The notes beneath the pieces were generated by a model. It was not told the origin of the DNA. It was given only the letters and a program-made list of their open reading frames with translations, and ran no database searches. This document shows, one piece after another, positions 27,966-37,011 of a stretch of DNA of 64,000 nt. How positions within the stretch are numbered: the first letter of the stretch is position 1; each line of letters opens with the position of its first letter. Made by a program: the position numbers and the translations under genes. This DNA comes from Enterococcus gilvus ATCC BAA-350. GTDB lineage: Bacteria > Bacillota > Bacilli > Lactobacillales > Enterococcaceae. Where the stretch lies: contig NZ_ASWH01000001.1 in the NCBI RefSeq assembly GCF_000407545.1, positions 729,501 through 793,500 of the forward strand, in the 5' to 3' direction.

Positions 27966-29414
27966 ATGTCGTTTGTGACAGAGCACTTGGGATTGTTTTT
28001 CCTGATTATCAATACAGTATTGTCTTTTATTATCGTTTTTAGAGAGCGGAAGGATACGGTGAATACATGGGCCTGGTTATTGGTCTTGACGTTTATCCCG
28101 ATTCTTGGGTTTGTTTTGTATGTTTTTTTTGGAAAAGGTATCTCGAAAGAACGTATTTTTGATTTAAAGATGCAAACAAAAATAGGGATGAATGTGGAGG
28201 TTCAACAGCAACAGCGAGCGCTTGAACGGGGGCTTTTTCCTAAGCCAACGACCAATCAGGTTGACCCGCGTCAATTGATTTATATGCTGACCATGTTTGA
28301 AAGTTCTCTATATACGACAAAAAACGAAGTGACACTTTATACAGATGGACGTGAAAAATTTGATGCGTTGCTTGAGGACATCCATCAAGCAAGATACCAT
28401 ATCCATATGGAATACTACATTTACCGTGCGGATGAGTTGGGACTGGAAGTGCGGGAAGCATTGGTTGCTGCGGTATCCCGCGGGGTAAAGGTACGTCTGC
28501 TTTTGGATGCTTGGGGCTCCACACAAGTCAAACGTCGTTTTCTTGCACCGTTAATTGAAGCGGGTGGAGAAGTCGTTTTTTTCTTTCCATTATTTTTACC
28601 TTATTTAAATCCGCGGATGAATTATCGGAACCATCGAAAGATCGTTGTGATCGATGGAGAAATCGGCTATACCGGAGGATTCAATGTAGGAGACGAGTAT
28701 CTCGGATTAGTTGAACGATTTGGCTACTGGCGAGACAACCATTTACGGATTCATGGGGATGCTGTGTACACATTGCAAAATCGCTTTTTAATGGATTGGA
28801 ATTCTCAGCAACGGCACGACCTTGTGTATCAGCCAGACTATTTCCCAGAAATTGAAGCTGACGGGAAATTTGCTTTGCAAATCGTCAGCAGCGGGCCTGA
28901 CAGCGAGCATGAACAAATTAAGTTGACGTATTTGAAAATGATCAATTTGGCAAAAAAAGAAATTTTGATCCAAACCCCTTATTATATTCCCGATGCCCCG
29001 ATTCATGAAGCATTGAAGCTGGCGCTGTTGTCAGGAGTAAAAGTTCGCCTTCAAATCCCCAATAAGCCGGATCATATTTTAGTTTATTGGGCGACCTATT
29101 CTTTTGCGGCGGAATTGTTAGAGTATGGAGCAATTATTGAAACTTATGAAAATGGCTTTATCCACGCGAAAACCATGGTGATCGATGAAGGGATCGCTTC
29201 AGTAGGCTCTGCTAATATTGATGTACGGTCTTTCAAATTGGATTTTGAGGTAAATACGATTGTTTATGATGACGCATTTGCTAGGGAATTGCGGGACGAG
29301 TTTTATAAAGATTCGATGAACTCAAAAATATTGACGCAAGAAAAATATGATCAACGCGGTACTGTTATCAAGTTTAAAGAGGGCATTGCACGATTGATCT
29401 CACCGCTTCTATAA
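27966..29414 (+). CDS. cls: Cardiolipin synthase
   Basis: A 482-residue membrane phospholipase D-type enzyme joining two phosphatidylglycerols into cardiolipin. Two N-terminal transmembrane helices (about 5-25 and 35-58) precede two HKD motifs: NHRKIVVIDGEIGYTGG and HAKTMVIDEGIASVGSAN. Length is standard. The ATG follows AAGGAGTGTG. Enterococci often have two cls genes, and mutations in cls accompany daptomycin non-susceptibility (family knowledge). Confidence 0.95.
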   Translation: MSFVTEHLGLFFLIINTVLSFIIVFRERKDTVNTWAWLLVLTFIPILGFVLYVFFGKGISKERIFDLKMQTKIGMNVEVQQQQRALERGLFPKPTTNQVDPRQLIYMLTMFESSLYTTKNEVTLYTDGREKFDALLEDIHQARYHIHMEYYIYRADELGLEVREALVAAVSRGVKVRLLLDAWGSTQVKRRFLAPLIEAGGEVVFFFPLFLPYLNPRMNYRNHRKIVVIDGEIGYTGGFNVGDEYLGLVERFGYWRDNHLRIHGDAVYTLQNRFLMDWNSQQRHDLVYQPDYFPEIEADGKFALQIVSSGPDSEHEQIKLTYLKMINLAKKEILIQTPYYIPDAPIHEALKLALLSGVKVRLQIPNKPDHILVYWATYSFAAELLEYGAIIETYENGFIHAKTMVIDEGIASVGSANIDVRSFKLDFEVNTIVYDDAFARELRDEFYKDSMNSKILTQEKYDQRGTVIKFKEGIARLISPLL

Positions 29415-29421
29415 AAATCAT

Positions 29422-29449
29422 TTGCGCTTTCATGGTTTGATAGTATAAA
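29422..29449 (+). promoter_or_regulatory. pstS promoter
   Basis: TTGCGC and TATAAA with a 16-bp spacer lie about 55 bp before the pstS ATG. I see no tandem Pho-box repeats here. Confidence 0.5.
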
Positions 29450-29502
29450 ATGAACTAGCTTGTTTAGTAAGTGAACTCAAAGAGATTTTAAGGAGATTTT
29501 TC

Positions 29503-30357
29503 ATGAAGAAATGGTTCTTTCCCCTATTAGGTTTAGGAATGCTTTTACTGTTATCTGGATGTTCAAAATGGATCGACCGCGGTGAATCGATTACGGCTGT
29601 CGGCTCTTCAGCGTTGCAGCCATTGGTAGAGACGGTCGCTGAGGAATACCAGAGTAAAAATCCAGGAAGATTCATCAATGTCCAAGGCGGCGGAAGTGGT
29701 ACAGGATTAAGCCAAGTACAATCGGGCGCTGTTGACATTGGAAATTCAGATTTATTTGCTGAAGAGAAAAATGGCATCGATGCGAAAAAATTAGTGGATC
29801 ATAAAGTTGCTGTAGTAGGGATCACCCCTATCGTTAACAAGGGCGTCGGTGTAACCAATATTTCATTAGAAAACCTGCGGAAGATTTTTCTTGGTGAAAT
29901 TAAGAACTGGAAGGACCTCGGCGGCAACGATCAAGAAATCGTTATTTTGAACCGGGCAACCGGCAGCGGGACACGATCGACCTTTGAACAATGGGTTTTA
30001 GATGGAAAAACGGCTATTCGTGCGCAGGAGCAGGACTCAAGCGGCATGGTTCGCCAAATTGTCTCGGATACTCCGGGCGCTATCAGCTATACGGCATTTT
30101 CATATGTCACGAAGGATGTACAGACCTTGAGTATTGATGAGGTCGAGCCGACAGACGACAATGTCACGACGAATCGTTGGAAGATTTGGGCCTATGAGCA
30201 TATGTATACTAAAGGAGAACCCACTGAATTAGTGAAGGATTTTCTTGATTATATGCTTTCTGAGGATGTTCAAGGAAAAGTGGTTCCACAACTCGGCTAC
30301 ATTCCCATCTCTAATATGAAAGTAGAACGAGATTGGCAAGGCAATGAAATAAAATAG
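29503..30357 (+). CDS. pstS: Phosphate ABC transporter substrate-binding lipoprotein PstS
   Basis: A 284-residue phosphate-binding lipoprotein. The signal peptide ends LLSGC with lipid-attachment Cys20. Phosphate-binding segments are visible: VGSSALQPLV, QGGGSGTGLSQV and RATGSGTRSTFEQW. It has its own promoter and a terminator. The transporter genes pstCAB lie 1.85 kb downstream beyond three unrelated genes, an unusual separation. Confidence 0.93.
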   Translation: MKKWFFPLLGLGMLLLLSGCSKWIDRGESITAVGSSALQPLVETVAEEYQSKNPGRFINVQGGGSGTGLSQVQSGAVDIGNSDLFAEEKNGIDAKKLVDHKVAVVGITPIVNKGVGVTNISLENLRKIFLGEIKNWKDLGGNDQEIVILNRATGSGTRSTFEQWVLDGKTAIRAQEQDSSGMVRQIVSDTPGAISYTAFSYVTKDVQTLSIDEVEPTDDNVTTNRWKIWAYEHMYTKGEPTELVKDFLDYMLSEDVQGKVVPQLGYIPISNMKVERDWQGNEIK

Positions 30358-30364
30358 CAGAACT

Positions 30365-30395
30365 ACCGTTTCGTTTTTTCGAGACGGTTTTTTTC
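30365..30395 (+). terminator. pstS terminator
   Basis: ACCGTTTCG pairs with CGAGACGGT (one mismatch/G-U) and is followed by seven T. Confidence 0.82.
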
Positions 30396-30469
30396 ACGTA
30401 ATTTTTGTTGCAGAAAATGCAGGAAAAATGAGGCAGGCGATTATTCCGAAAAGAGTAGGAGGAGAAGAA

Positions 30470-31246
30470 GTGTATTATCCAATACAAGTTCCCTTTCTTT
30501 TAAATGACGCGTTCACGCAAGCGGTCGTATACAGTGAAACGGTTATTCCCGAATGCAGCGCGTTCATTTTATGTTTTTGGTCCATGTATCCGAAAACGAA
30601 ACAGCACCGTCAAGTGAAAAATGTCATTATCGCAGATGGCTGTATTGACTTGATCGTCGATTTTGATAGAAAGGAAATATTTTTCACTGGGAATCAGCAA
30701 ACAGAATTTGACTATGAGATAGAAACGCCCGCATATTTCTTTGGTGCGCGCATGATGCCGGGCGCTTTCCATCAACTTACAGGTCTGCCTGCGGAAAGAG
30801 CGATGAATGACCGTGTGTTCTTGCAAAATGTTTTTACTGATCTCGATCAGTCGCGCTTTTTTTCAGCAGGGTTCGAACAGGCTCAGAAAATTTTTCAGGG
30901 CTATTTGGTCGAAAAATTTGAGAAGATGACGCCTAATGATTTTACAAAGCTTTTTCCGAGATTGTTTGAGTCTCCGCCTAAAAATACGAAGGAATTGTAT
31001 GACCAGCTTTACTTTAGTCCTCGCCAGTGCCAACGCGTTTTTTCGAAAAATTTTGGTTTAACGCCTAAGATGGTACTAAGTATTTTAAGGTTTCAAAAAT
31101 GTTTGCAGATACTGACTTCTGAACAAGCCGTCCCCTCTGACATTATGGCTGTGACAAATTATTATGATCAGCCTCACTTTAATAAAGACTTTAAGCACTA
31201 TTTAGGAATTACTCCGCTAGACTTGGTTTCTCGTTATAAAAAGTGA
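30470..31246 (+). CDS. AraC family regulator with DUF6597-type N-terminus
   Basis: A 258-residue regulator. The N-terminal half (IADGCIDLIVDFD, then FFGARMMPGAFHQLTG) resembles the DUF6597 sensor region found in many AraC proteins. The C-terminal HTH_18 segment spans about 190-255 (YFSPRQCQRVFSKNFGLTPK and YDQPHFNKDFKHYLGITPLD). The GTG start at 30470 is seven bases after AGGAGGAG; an in-frame ATG at 30428 lacks a site. It heads a compact cassette with the VOC and Cdd1-like genes between pstS and pstC. The effector is unknown. Confidence 0.82.
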   Translation: MYYPIQVPFLLNDAFTQAVVYSETVIPECSAFILCFWSMYPKTKQHRQVKNVIIADGCIDLIVDFDRKEIFFTGNQQTEFDYEIETPAYFFGARMMPGAFHQLTGLPAERAMNDRVFLQNVFTDLDQSRFFSAGFEQAQKIFQGYLVEKFEKMTPNDFTKLFPRLFESPPKNTKELYDQLYFSPRQCQRVFSKNFGLTPKMVLSILRFQKCLQILTSEQAVPSDIMAVTNYYDQPHFNKDFKHYLGITPLDLVSRYKK

Positions 31247-31314
31247 CGCTTTTTTACAATTATTTCCCGCCTCTTCTTGATAAAATTAATCTATCAATCA
31301 GGGAGGCGAGCACA

Positions 31315-31707
31315 ATGTATAAAAATATAACAACTAATTTAATGGTTGCGAATGTAGAGACATCCATCACGTTCTATCAAGATACTTTGGGATTAGAGGT
31401 AGTCGCATCCGTACCTGCCGACGACCAATCCTTACAATTTGCTATTCTTTCAAAGGAGGAGCTCACGTTGATGCTCCAAGAAAAAAATAATTTGATTGAA
31501 GAGTATCCAATACTGACAACTGAAAAAATTACGCCATCCATCACGCTGTATATCACTGTTGAGAATTTTGAGGATTTTTACAAGACGATTGAACAGAACT
31601 ATCCTATTTACAAAACACCACATAAAACCTTTTATGGAGCAATGGAATTTGCTATTGCAGACCCAGATGGCTATGTTTTAACGTTTACAGAATACAAAGA
31701 GGGGTGA
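31315..31707 (+). CDS. VOC (glyoxalase/bleomycin resistance) superfamily protein
   Basis: A 130-residue single-module VOC protein built of beta-alpha-beta-beta-beta units: NLMVANVETSITFYQDTLGLEVV opens the fold and GAMEFAIADPDGYVLTFTE closes it with the typical metal-ligand Glu. Members include glyoxalases, fosfomycin-type resistance enzymes and dioxygenases; I cannot assign a reaction. The ATG follows GGGAGGCG. It starts 68 bp after the AraC gene and ends 6 bp before the Cdd1-like gene. Confidence 0.82.
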   Translation: MYKNITTNLMVANVETSITFYQDTLGLEVVASVPADDQSLQFAILSKEELTLMLQEKNNLIEEYPILTTEKITPSITLYITVENFEDFYKTIEQNYPIYKTPHKTFYGAMEFAIADPDGYVLTFTEYKEG

Positions 31708-31713
31708 TTGGTA

Positions 31714-31968
31714 ATGGACAATAATCTACAAATGATTCCTGGTATTGGGAAAAATATGGCGGCTCATTTGATAAATGCGGGCTTTCCTACAATTGCCTCG
31801 CTAAAAGAACAAGATCCAGAAGAAATTTATCTAAAGGATTGTGTAGTACAAGGGCAACCGGTCGACCGCTGCGCCTTGTATGCCTATCGACTAGCCGTTT
31901 ACTATGCGGATCATGAAGGGCAGCTTCCAGCAAATAAACAAAATTGGTGGGATTGGAAAGACGAATAA
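31714..31968 (+). CDS. Cdd1-like helix-hairpin-helix protein (pathogenicity-locus family)
   Basis: An 84-residue protein with an N-terminal helix-hairpin-helix (IPGIGKNMAAHLINAGFPTI) and CALYAYRLAVYYA, matching the Cdd1 family named after an ORF beside the C. difficile toxin locus. HhH motifs bind DNA backbone non-specifically, but the role is unknown. The ATG at 31714 has GAGGGGTGA seven bases upstream; an in-frame TTG at 31708 is too close. It is probably co-transcribed with AraC and VOC. Confidence 0.78.
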   Translation: MDNNLQMIPGIGKNMAAHLINAGFPTIASLKEQDPEEIYLKDCVVQGQPVDRCALYAYRLAVYYADHEGQLPANKQNWWDWKDE

Positions 31969-31985
31969 TTAGTTTTAATCATAAG

Positions 31986-32036
31986 AAACTTCACGACAGC
32001 CGTTATTTCTGTATGGCTGAAAGTCGTGAAGTTTTT
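31986..32036 (+). terminator. Terminator of the AraC-VOC-Cdd1 cassette
   Basis: AAACTTCACGAC pairs with GTCGTGAAGTTT across an inner imperfect hairpin and is followed by six T. Confidence 0.85.
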
Positions 32037-32075
32037 TGTTTCAAGCAGTTCAGTTGCGCGGATTCTCTTCTTTGG

Positions 32076-32113
32076 TTTACACTTTCTTTACAATTGTCAT
32101 GGAAGCGTTACAG
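32076..32113 (+). promoter_or_regulatory. Candidate Pho box upstream of pstC
   Basis: TTTACA at 32076 and TTTACA at 32087 are direct repeats exactly 11 bp apart, with a TTACAG near the next even helical step (32108). This matches PhoP-type boxes (TTHAYA repeats with about 5-bp spacers). A phosphate-starvation response is inferred. Confidence 0.5.
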
Positions 32114-32209
32114 TAGATTAAAAAGAAATTGATTTTCAACAGGTAGAATGGGTTTGTTGGTTTGAAAAAACCGAGTGGATTAGATTGAAGGAATCAGGAG
32201 GAGTAAGCC

Positions 32210-33142
32210 TTGGAGAATGAAGATGTAAAAAAAGCGCTCACGACGAAATCAAAGCGTGCAAGAATCGAACAAAGGGGACGTTTTATTAGTTTTATCTGTA
32301 TCGCGTTGATCGTATTTGTCGTTGCAGCAATTTTCTATTTTGTAGCAAGTAAGGGGTTATCAACCTTTTTTGTAGATAAGATCAATGTATTCGACTTTTT
32401 ATTTGGAACGGTGTGGAATCCCAGTGCGACTGGGCCGGATGGCAAACCGCTAGTTGGCGCGTTGCCAATGATTCTAGGTTCCTTTATGGTGACCTTTTTA
32501 TCAGCGATTGTGGCGACCCCGTTTGCGATCGGAGCCGCAGTCTTTATGACGGAGATTTCTCCTACTAAAGGACAGAAATTCTTACAGCCAGTCATTGAGC
32601 TGCTTGTGGGTATTCCTTCTGTTGTTTATGGTTTTATTGGTTTGTCAGTGATTGTACCGTTTATTCGTTCAATTTTCGGTGGAACAGGTTTCGGGATATT
32701 ATCTGGGACGTTTGTATTATTTGTTATGATTCTGCCTACCGTAACCACGATGACGGTAGATACATTAAAATCAGTGCCCCGCCATTACCGCGAAGCTTCG
32801 CTGGCTCTGGGCGGAACGCGTTGGCAAACGATTTACAAAGTTGTATTACGTGCTGCCGTGCCAGGAATATTGACGGCTGTCGTCTTCGGGATGGCTCGTG
32901 CCTTTGGTGAAGCTTTGGCTATCCAAATGGTTATCGGGAATGCTGCATTGATGCCGACGGGGTTGACGACACCCGCTTCGACTCTGACGTCGATCTTGAC
33001 GATGGGGATCGGGAACACAATCATGGGCACTGTAGAAAACAACGTTTTATGGTCACTGGCGCTGATCTTATTATTCATGTCGTTAGTGTTCAATATTTTG
33101 ATTCGTTATATTGGAAAGAAAGGGGAGATAACGAATGGATAA
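32210..33142 (+). CDS. pstC: Phosphate ABC transporter permease PstC
   Basis: A 310-residue membrane subunit with six hydrophobic spans. The EAA loop is REASLALGGTRWQTIYKVVL, and the VELLVGIPSVVYGFIGL segment is typical of PstC. I keep the TTG at 32210, eight bases after AGGAGG; the ATG codon at 32220 is in another frame. It overlaps pstA by 8 bp. Confidence 0.92.
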   Translation: MENEDVKKALTTKSKRARIEQRGRFISFICIALIVFVVAAIFYFVASKGLSTFFVDKINVFDFLFGTVWNPSATGPDGKPLVGALPMILGSFMVTFLSAIVATPFAIGAAVFMTEISPTKGQKFLQPVIELLVGIPSVVYGFIGLSVIVPFIRSIFGGTGFGILSGTFVLFVMILPTVTTMTVDTLKSVPRHYREASLALGGTRWQTIYKVVLRAAVPGILTAVVFGMARAFGEALAIQMVIGNAALMPTGLTTPASTLTSILTMGIGNTIMGTVENNVLWSLALILLFMSLVFNILIRYIGKKGEITNG

Positions 33143-34022
33143 AGCGAAACGCGCGGACAAAATCGCGACAGCAGTCCTTTACATTGTCTCCGGTTTGATA
33201 GTTGCGATCCTGGCTTTTCTATTGCTTTACATTTTGATTCGTGGCTTGCCTCATGTTTCGTGGGAGTTCTTAACATCCCCTTCAAAAGCGTATCAAAAAG
33301 GCGGCGGAATCGGAATTCAATTATTCAATTCGATCTATCTGCTGTTGATCACCATGATTATCAGTTTGCCGATTTCTTTAGGAGCGGGAATTTATTTATC
33401 TGAGTATGCGAAGAAAAACTGGGTGACTAATGTCATTCGGACATCTATCGAAATTTTGAGTTCGTTACCTTCAGTAGTAGTCGGTCTATTTGGTTTCTTG
33501 ATTTTTGTTATTCAGTTCGGATATGGCTTCTCGATTCTTTCTGGTGCATTAGCATTGACGCTCTTCAACTTGCCTTTGCTAACTAGAAATATTGAAGAAT
33601 CCCTCAGAGCAATTCATTATACACAACGTGAAGCGGGGTTAGCATTAGGCCTATCACGCTGGGAAACCGTCACAAAAATTGTTGTTCCAGATGCATTGCC
33701 TGGGATTTTGACAGGAATCATTTTAAGCTCTGGACGTATCTTCGGTGAAGCCGCGGCGTTGATCTATACAGCTGGACAAAGTGCGCCGGCGTTGGATTTC
33801 ACCAATTTAAACCCATTAAGCGTATCAAGTCCCTTGAGTATTTTCCGTCAGGCTGAAACGTTGGCCGTGCACATTTGGAAAATCAATACTGAAGGAACAA
33901 TGCCCGATGGCAATGCTGTTTCTGCCGGGGCTTCTGCTGTTCTTATCCTAGCGGTACTGCTCTTTAACTTTGGCGCCCGCGCAATCGGTAAGAGATTGCA
34001 CAGAAAAATGACGTCAACATAA
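33135..34022 (+). CDS. pstA: Phosphate ABC transporter permease PstA
   Basis: A 295-residue second permease. Conserved IEILSSLPSVVVGLFGFL, the EAA loop REAGLALGLSRWETVTKIV and SSGRIFGEAAALIYTAG identify PstA. The ATG lies in the last codons of pstC after AAAGGGGAG. pstB1 follows after 50 bp. Confidence 0.93.
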   Translation: MDKAKRADKIATAVLYIVSGLIVAILAFLLLYILIRGLPHVSWEFLTSPSKAYQKGGGIGIQLFNSIYLLLITMIISLPISLGAGIYLSEYAKKNWVTNVIRTSIEILSSLPSVVVGLFGFLIFVIQFGYGFSILSGALALTLFNLPLLTRNIEESLRAIHYTQREAGLALGLSRWETVTKIVVPDALPGILTGIILSSGRIFGEAAALIYTAGQSAPALDFTNLNPLSVSSPLSIFRQAETLAVHIWKINTEGTMPDGNAVSAGASAVLILAVLLFNFGARAIGKRLHRKMTST

Positions 34023-34072
34023 AAAATTAAACCAAGATCGTTTCAACATTCGTACGAACAAGGAGAAATTCA

Positions 34073-34873
34073 ATGAAAGAATATAATTGGGATGAACGTA
34101 ACCTCATCAAAATGCCTGGCGAGGTCGCGTTGCATACAGAAGATTTGCATGTCTTTTACGGCGACAACGAGGCTATCAAAGGTGTAGATCTTGAATTTGA
34201 AAAAAATAAAATCACCGCATTGATCGGGCCTTCTGGTTGTGGGAAATCCACTTACCTACGCTCATTGAACAGAATGAATGATGGCATTGCTAGCGCGAAT
34301 GTCACAGGGAAGATCGTATACAAGGATGTTGATGTCAATGCCTCAAATATTGATGTGTATGAAATGCGCAAACGTATCGGCATGGTATTTCAGCGTCCGA
34401 ATCCGTTCAGTAAATCAATTCGTGATAATATCACTTTTGCTTTGAAGCAGCACGGAATGAGAGACAAACATCAATTGGAAGAAACCGTAGAAACAAGCTT
34501 GAAGCAAGCGGCTTTATGGGATCAAGTTAAAGACAACCTCGACAAAAGTGCTTTAGCATTGTCCGGTGGGCAACAGCAACGTCTGTGTATTGCACGAGCA
34601 ATCGCGATGAAGCCAGACATCTTATTGCTAGATGAACCAGCAAGCGCGTTAGATCCAATCTCAACAGGAACAGTGGAAGAAACGTTGGTCCAATTGAAAG
34701 AAAATTATACGATCATTATTGTTACACATAATATGCAGCAGGCAGCTCGTATCAGCGATTACACCGCCTTTTTCTACTTGGGACATGTCATTGAATACGA
34801 CCAAACAACAAAAATTTTCACGCGTCCGAAAATTCAAGCTACAGAAGATTATGTATCAGGTCATTTTGGTTAA
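34073..34873 (+). CDS. pstB: Phosphate ABC transporter ATPase PstB (first copy)
   Basis: A 266-residue ATPase: Walker [20 protein letters not shown], signature [15 protein letters not shown], Walker [14 protein letters not shown] and [20 protein letters not shown]. Compared with the second copy it has a roughly 15-residue N-terminal extension ([16 protein letters not shown]). The ATG follows AAGGAGAAA. It is separated from pstB2 by the 152-bp tandem array, whereas these paralogues are normally adjacent. Confidence 0.93.
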   Translation: MKEYNWDERNLIKMPGEVALHTEDLHVFYGDNEAIKGVDLEFEKNKITALIGPSGCGKSTYLRSLNRMNDGIASANVTGKIVYKDVDVNASNIDVYEMRKRIGMVFQRPNPFSKSIRDNITFALKQHGMRDKHQLEETVETSLKQAALWDQVKDNLDKSALALSGGQQQRLCIARAIAMKPDILLLDEPASALDPISTGTVEETLVQLKENYTIIIVTHNMQQAARISDYTAFFYLGHVIEYDQTTKIFTRPKIQATEDYVSGHFG

Positions 34874-34910
34874 CCAAGAATTTTATAGGTAATCACAGTA
34901 GAAAAACTAG

Positions 34911-35438
34911 TGGAATGGTATACGGCTTGAACATAAAACTTATTTTCTGCAAGAAAATGAATTCCTATATACTGAAAAAGGATGCCAGTTCCACTTTTTG
35001 CAGTAATTAGTGACTGAAAAAGAAATAAAAAAGCAACGGATAAATACTAGTAGAAGTATTAGTGGAATGGTATACGGCTTGAACATAAAACTTATTTTCT
35101 GCAAGAAAATGAATTCCTATATACTGAAAAAGGATGCCAGTTCCACTTTTTGCAGTAATTAGTGACTGAAAAAGAAATAAAAAAGCAACGGATAAATACT
35201 AGTAGAAGTATTAGTGGAATGGTATACGGCTTGAACATAAAACTTATTTTCTGCAAGAAAATGAATTCCTATATACTGAAAAAGGATGCCAGTTCCACTT
35301 TTTGCAGTAACTAGTGACTGAAAAAGAAATAAAAAAGCAACGGATAAATACTAGTAGAAGTATTAGTGGAATGGTATACGGCTTGAACATAAAACTTATT
35401 TTCTGTAAGAAAATGAATTCCTATATACTGAAAAAGGA
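34911..35438 (+). repeat. 152-bp tandem repeat array, 3.47 copies
   Basis: Units begin at 34911, 35063, 35215 and 35367 (TGGAATGGTATACGGC each time). The fourth is cut at 72 bp, where it runs into the pstB2 ribosome site. Only two substitutions were seen: TAACTAG instead of TAATTAG in copy 3, and TCTGTAAG instead of TCTGCAAG in copy 4. Each unit holds hairpins, ATTTTCT-GCA-AGAAAAT and AATACT-AGTAGA-AGTATT, and a TTCCACT/AGTGGAA pair spanning the unit junction. The 152-bp period is not a multiple of three. Near-identity suggests recent or homogenised expansion. It fills the pstB1-pstB2 gap. Confidence 0.95.
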
Positions 35439-35447
35439 GAAAACTGA

Positions 35448-36203
35448 ATGTCGAAGATTATTACTTCCAAAGACCTTCATTTATATTATGGCAAAAAAGA
35501 AGCGTTAAAAGGGATTGACATGGATATTGAAAAGGGCGAGATCACTGCAATGATCGGTCCCTCAGGTTGCGGAAAATCTACCTATTTACGCTGTTTGAAT
35601 CGAATGAATGACTTGATTCCCGGTGTAACGATCACAGGCGGAGTGATGTACAAGGACAAAGATATTTATAGTCCTAAAACAGACACTGTCGAATTGCGAA
35701 AAGAAATTGGCATGGTTTTTCAACAACCCAATCCTTTTCCATTTTCGATTTACGAGAACGTCATTTATGGGTTAAAATTAAAAGGCGAGAAGGACAAGAA
35801 CAAACTTGATCAAGTGGTTGAAGAAAGTTTGAAAGCTGCTTCTGTATGGAACGATGTGAAAGATAAGCTCCATGAGAGTGCGTTGTCTCTATCTGGCGGA
35901 CAGCAGCAACGTGTCTGTATTGCTCGAGTATTGGCGGTCAATCCTGAAGTGATCTTAATGGATGAACCAACGAGTGCGCTAGATCCAGTATCTACCGGTA
36001 AAATAGAAAACATGTTGTTAGAACTGAAGGAAAATTACACTATTATTATTGTGACACATAACATGTCGCAAGCTTCACGAATATCCGATCGTACAGCCTT
36101 TTTCTTACAAGGAGAGTTGATCGAATTTGATAAGACCAAGAAAATTTTCTTAGATCCTTCGAGACAAGAAACCGAAGACTATATCTCAGGGAAATTTGGT
36201 TAG
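35448..36203 (+). CDS. pstB: Phosphate ABC transporter ATPase PstB (second copy)
   Basis: A 251-residue paralogue of the upstream ATPase, with Walker [20 protein letters not shown], signature [15 protein letters not shown], Walker [14 protein letters not shown] and [20 protein letters not shown]. The ribosome site AAAGGAGAAAA is formed at the exact point where the tandem array stops. Two PstB paralogues in one operon are usual in Lactobacillales. phoU follows after 45 bp. Confidence 0.93.
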   Translation: MSKIITSKDLHLYYGKKEALKGIDMDIEKGEITAMIGPSGCGKSTYLRCLNRMNDLIPGVTITGGVMYKDKDIYSPKTDTVELRKEIGMVFQQPNPFPFSIYENVIYGLKLKGEKDKNKLDQVVEESLKAASVWNDVKDKLHESALSLSGGQQQRVCIARVLAVNPEVILMDEPTSALDPVSTGKIENMLLELKENYTIIIVTHNMSQASRISDRTAFFLQGELIEFDKTKKIFLDPSRQETEDYISGKFG

Positions 36204-36248
36204 TAGGCAATTTGATAGAGAAGATTGATAGTTATAAGGAGGGCAAAG

Positions 36249-36926
36249 ATGTTACGCACACAATTTGAAGAAGATCTGCTGAATCTTCACAATCAATTTT
36301 ATGAAATGGGTATGATGGTCTCAAGTGCCGTACACAAGTCGGTTCGTTCATATATTGACCACGATAAAAAATTAGCACAAGAAGTTATTGACCATGATGT
36401 TGAGATCAATAATATGGAAGTTCGTTTGGAGAAAAAAAGTTTTGAGATGATTGCGTTGCAGCAACCTGTCACAACAGACCTGCGAACGATCATTACTATC
36501 ATGAAAGCCAGTTCTGATTTGGAACGAATGGGGGATCATGCAGTATCCGTAGCAAAATCAACCATTCGACTAAAAGGGCTGCCTCGAATTCTAGAGGTTG
36601 AGAAAGAAATCAATGAGATGTCCAACTATGTGAAGAAGATGGTGGACAATGTTCTGATCGCTTACGTAAAAACAGATGAAAAAGATGCTCGGATGATCGC
36701 GAAGATGGATGAACGAGTAAACGATTATTTCCAAAAAATCTATGACATGACCACAAATACGATGGAAAAAGAATCTGATACAATCATCAGCGGAACCGAC
36801 TATCTTCACGTGGCAGGGTATTTAGAACGCGTTGGGGATTATGTGACAAACATCTGTGAATGGATCGTATACTTAGCGACTGGGAAAATCACTGAACTAA
36901 ACAGCAATCGAAATGAAAACTTTTAA
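36249..36926 (+). CDS. phoU: Phosphate transport regulator PhoU
   Basis: A 225-residue all-helical protein with two PhoU repeats, carrying acidic metal-binding patterns (VIDHDVEINNMEVRLE, SSDLERMGDHAVSVAK, HVAGYLERVGDYVTNICEW). It links Pst activity to the Pho two-component system and limits phosphate uptake. The ATG at 36249 follows AGGAGGG; a longer reading from 36225 is unlikely. It ends the pst operon. Confidence 0.93.
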   Translation: MLRTQFEEDLLNLHNQFYEMGMMVSSAVHKSVRSYIDHDKKLAQEVIDHDVEINNMEVRLEKKSFEMIALQQPVTTDLRTIITIMKASSDLERMGDHAVSVAKSTIRLKGLPRILEVEKEINEMSNYVKKMVDNVLIAYVKTDEKDARMIAKMDERVNDYFQKIYDMTTNTMEKESDTIISGTDYLHVAGYLERVGDYVTNICEWIVYLATGKITELNSNRNENF

Positions 36927-36934
36927 ACGAATGG

Positions 36935-36963
36935 CCAGCTAGATTTTCTAGCTGGTTTTTTTC
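36935..36963 (+). terminator. pst operon terminator
   Basis: A perfect stem CCAGCTAGA/TCTAGCTGG with a TTT(T) loop is followed by seven T. Confidence 0.9.
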
Positions 36964-37011
36964 TATATATAATAGGAAGAAACACACCCGTTAAGAAGTC
37001 GGATAAAAAGA

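Noticed and set aside
30365..32036. Mobile element explanation for the AraC-VOC-Cdd1 cassette
   Set aside because: No transposase, integrase, terminal inverted repeats or target duplication could be seen at either edge.
34911..35438. CRISPR array
   Set aside because: Units are contiguous 152-bp tandem copies without variable spacers, and no cas genes are present.
35314..35508. 64-codon open frame running from the last full repeat into pstB2
   Set aside because: It has no ribosome site, is out of frame with pstB2, and arises from the repeat sequence.
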